Origin: Streptomyces sp. NBC_00162
Lineage (GTDB): Bacteria; Actinomycetota; Actinomycetes; Streptomycetales; Streptomycetaceae
NCBI RefSeq assembly: GCF_024611995.1
Contig: NZ_CP102509.1
Location: forward strand, 6,758,001 to 6,822,000
Reading direction: 5' to 3'
DNA: 64,000 nt
Shown here: one piece after another, positions 63,106 to 64,000 of the stretch
Numbering within the stretch: position 1 is the first letter of the stretch
Layout of the letters: each line of letters starts with the position of its first letter
Program-made: the position numbers and the translations under genes
The notes under the pieces: generated by a model
Told to the model about the DNA's origin: nothing
Seen by the model: the letters and a program-made list of their open reading frames with translations, nothing else
Databases searched by the model: none

Positions 63106-63792
63106 ATGGCCGCTCAGATTTATCCCAGCATCCTGTCCGCCGACTTCGCCCGACTCGCCGAGGAGGCGAAGGCGGTCGAGGGAGCCGACTGGCTGCATGT
63201 CGACGTCATGGACAACCACTTCGTCCCCAACCTCACCCTCGGGATGCCGATCGTGGAGTCCCTGAGCAGGGCCACGGACATTCCGCTGGACCTCCACCTG
63301 ATGATCGCGGACCCGGACCGCTGGGCCCCGCAGTACGTCGAGGCGGGCGCCGGGTCGGTCACCTTCCACGCCGAGGCCGCGGCGGCCCCGGTGCGGCTCG
63401 CGCGGGAGATCCGGGCGAAGGGCGCGCGGGCGTCCATGGCCCTCAAGCCCGCGACGCCGATCGAACAGTACGAGGACATCCTCCCCGAGCTCGACATGCT
63501 GCTGATCATGACGGTCGAGCCGGGCTTCGGCGGCCAGCCCTTTCTCGACATCATGCTGCCCAAGATCCGCCGCACCAGGGAGCTGATCGCCAAGCACGGT
63601 CTGGAGCTGTGGCTCCAGGTGGACGGCGGGGTCTCGGCCTCGACGATCGAACGCTGTGCCGAGGCCGGCGCCGACGTCTTCGTCGCGGGCAGTGCGGTCT
63701 ACGGCGCCGTCGATCCGGCCGCCGCCGTGAGCACGCTGCGTGAGCAGGCGGACGCGGCGATCTCCGTGGCGCCCTGGGCTTGCGACCACTGA
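63106..63792 (+). CDS. rpe: Ribulose-phosphate 3-epimerase
   Basis: A 228-aa TIM-barrel epimerase interconverting ribulose and xylulose 5-phosphate in the pentose phosphate pathway. Signatures are [29 protein letters not shown] (metal ligands), [21 protein letters not shown] and [15 protein letters not shown] at 63106 is chosen from homology; an upstream GTG at 63082 would add eight residues. It diverges from the MFS gene across about 96 bp. Confidence 0.96.
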   Translation: MAAQIYPSILSADFARLAEEAKAVEGADWLHVDVMDNHFVPNLTLGMPIVESLSRATDIPLDLHLMIADPDRWAPQYVEAGAGSVTFHAEAAAAPVRLAREIRAKGARASMALKPATPIEQYEDILPELDMLLIMTVEPGFGGQPFLDIMLPKIRRTRELIAKHGLELWLQVDGGVSASTIERCAEAGADVFVAGSAVYGAVDPAAAVSTLREQADAAISVAPWACDH

Positions 63793-63804
63793 GCCAAGCG
63801 TTGG

Positions 63805-63904
63805 TGAACAGCTCGATGAACGGAAGCTGTCCAGGCTGATCAACGGCCGTCGGATCTGACAGGATGAACGGCGAGTCGAGAGTGTGAACACGAGAGTGTG
63901 AACA
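63805..63904 (+). repeat. TGAAC cluster with 14-bp tandem repeat before the terminal regulator
   Basis: CGAGAGTGTGAACA is repeated exactly at 63877-63890 and 63891-63904. TGAAC occurs five times between 63805 and 63903 (63805, 63817, 63865, 63885, 63899). The copies lie just upstream of the GTG at 63922, where an operator would be. Confidence 0.65.
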
Positions 63905-63921
63905 GCAGTGAGGAGAACGCG

Positions 63922-64000
63922 GTGTCTGCAATGTCGGCGGGACGGTCAGCCCTGCGGATGGGACCCGCGGAGCTGGTACAGGCGGCGGCCATGGCGCGCC
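63922..64000 (+). CDS. Probable sugar-binding (SorC/DeoR-like) transcriptional regulator, 5' end only
   Basis: The first 26 codons (SAMSAGRSALRMGPAELVQA...) are inside the window; the gene continues beyond the right edge. A GAGGAG Shine-Dalgarno lies 7 nt before the GTG. From memory, streptomycete genes after rpe start this way and continue into a helix-turn-helix plus sugar-binding domain. With so little sequence the identity is tentative. Confidence 0.45.
   Translation, partial: MSAMSAGRSALRMGPAELVQAAAMAR

Overview
The window is a very GC-rich (about 70% by eye), densely coded stretch of an actinobacterial chromosome, almost certainly Streptomyces. The evidence is frequent GTG/TTG starts, 4-bp start/stop overlaps, bldD with its complete c-di-GMP signature, the actinobacterial sIHF protein, a RelA with an Ala/Pro-rich N-terminus, and a helicase-dead PriA. 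From memory, the gene order matches the conserved core of Streptomyces chromosomes (S. coelicolor SCO1528 down to about SCO1463). I saw no transposase, integrase, tRNA, rRNA, CRISPR array or prophage gene.

Layout. 1-4.5 kb: an EF-G-like GTPase (truncated by the window edge) diverges from a phosphatidylinositol/PIM cluster (pgsA, acyltransferase, pimA). 4.6-6.2 kb: pdxS-pdxT (PLP synthesis). 6.2-13.6 kb: yebC, ruvCAB, yajC-secD-secF, apt. 13.8-18.5 kb: relA facing a DUF349 gene and a membrane-anchored cyclophilin. 18.7-25.1 kb: MBL hydrolase, hisS, VKOR, rarA, a secreted HNH lipoprotein, a DUF2470 gene with an iron-box promoter, and rpsD. 25.1-27.3 kb: a large STAND ATPase, the most accessory-looking gene. 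27.4-37.6 kb: DUF948, DUF6167, alaS, ruvX, mltG, then aroE, a small ORF and aroC-aroK-aroB-aroQ. 37.7-41.4 kb: an AAA-type kinase, a Xaa-Pro peptidase, efp, nusB, and bldD on the opposite strand. 41.6-51.7 kb: the pyrimidine cluster pyrR-pyrB-pyrC-(PH-like membrane protein)-carA-carB-pyrD-pyrF. 51.8-64 kb: sIHF, gmk, rpoZ, coaBC, metK, priA, an HTH gene, fmt, rsmB, an MFS transporter, rpe and the start of a regulator.

How the genes work together. Several complete modules are visible: Holliday-junction processing (ruvABC, plus ruvX and rarA), protein export (YajC-SecDF), PLP synthesis, the later shikimate steps and de novo UMP synthesis. Nucleotide and (p)ppGpp metabolism (apt, relA, gmk, rpoZ) and one-carbon/methyl metabolism (metK, fmt) are also represented. 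Most junctions between convergent genes carry long, near-perfect inverted repeats acting as bidirectional terminators.

Regulatory signals that can be read directly are an iron (DtxR/DmdR-type) box before the DUF2470 gene, a full-consensus BldD box before bldD, and a PyrR-binding RNA motif over the pyrR Shine-Dalgarno. There is also an inverted repeat overlapping a likely promoter before sIHF, and a recurring '-10 hexamer, 6-7 nt, start codon' layout that marks a set of probably leaderless genes. I found no obviously new multi-gene system. The best leads are the leaderless 23-codon ORF before sIHF, the iron-box/DUF2470 unit, the unnamed membrane protein inside the pyr operon, the STAND ATPase, and the HTH gene with its own TTGGTCAA palindrome.
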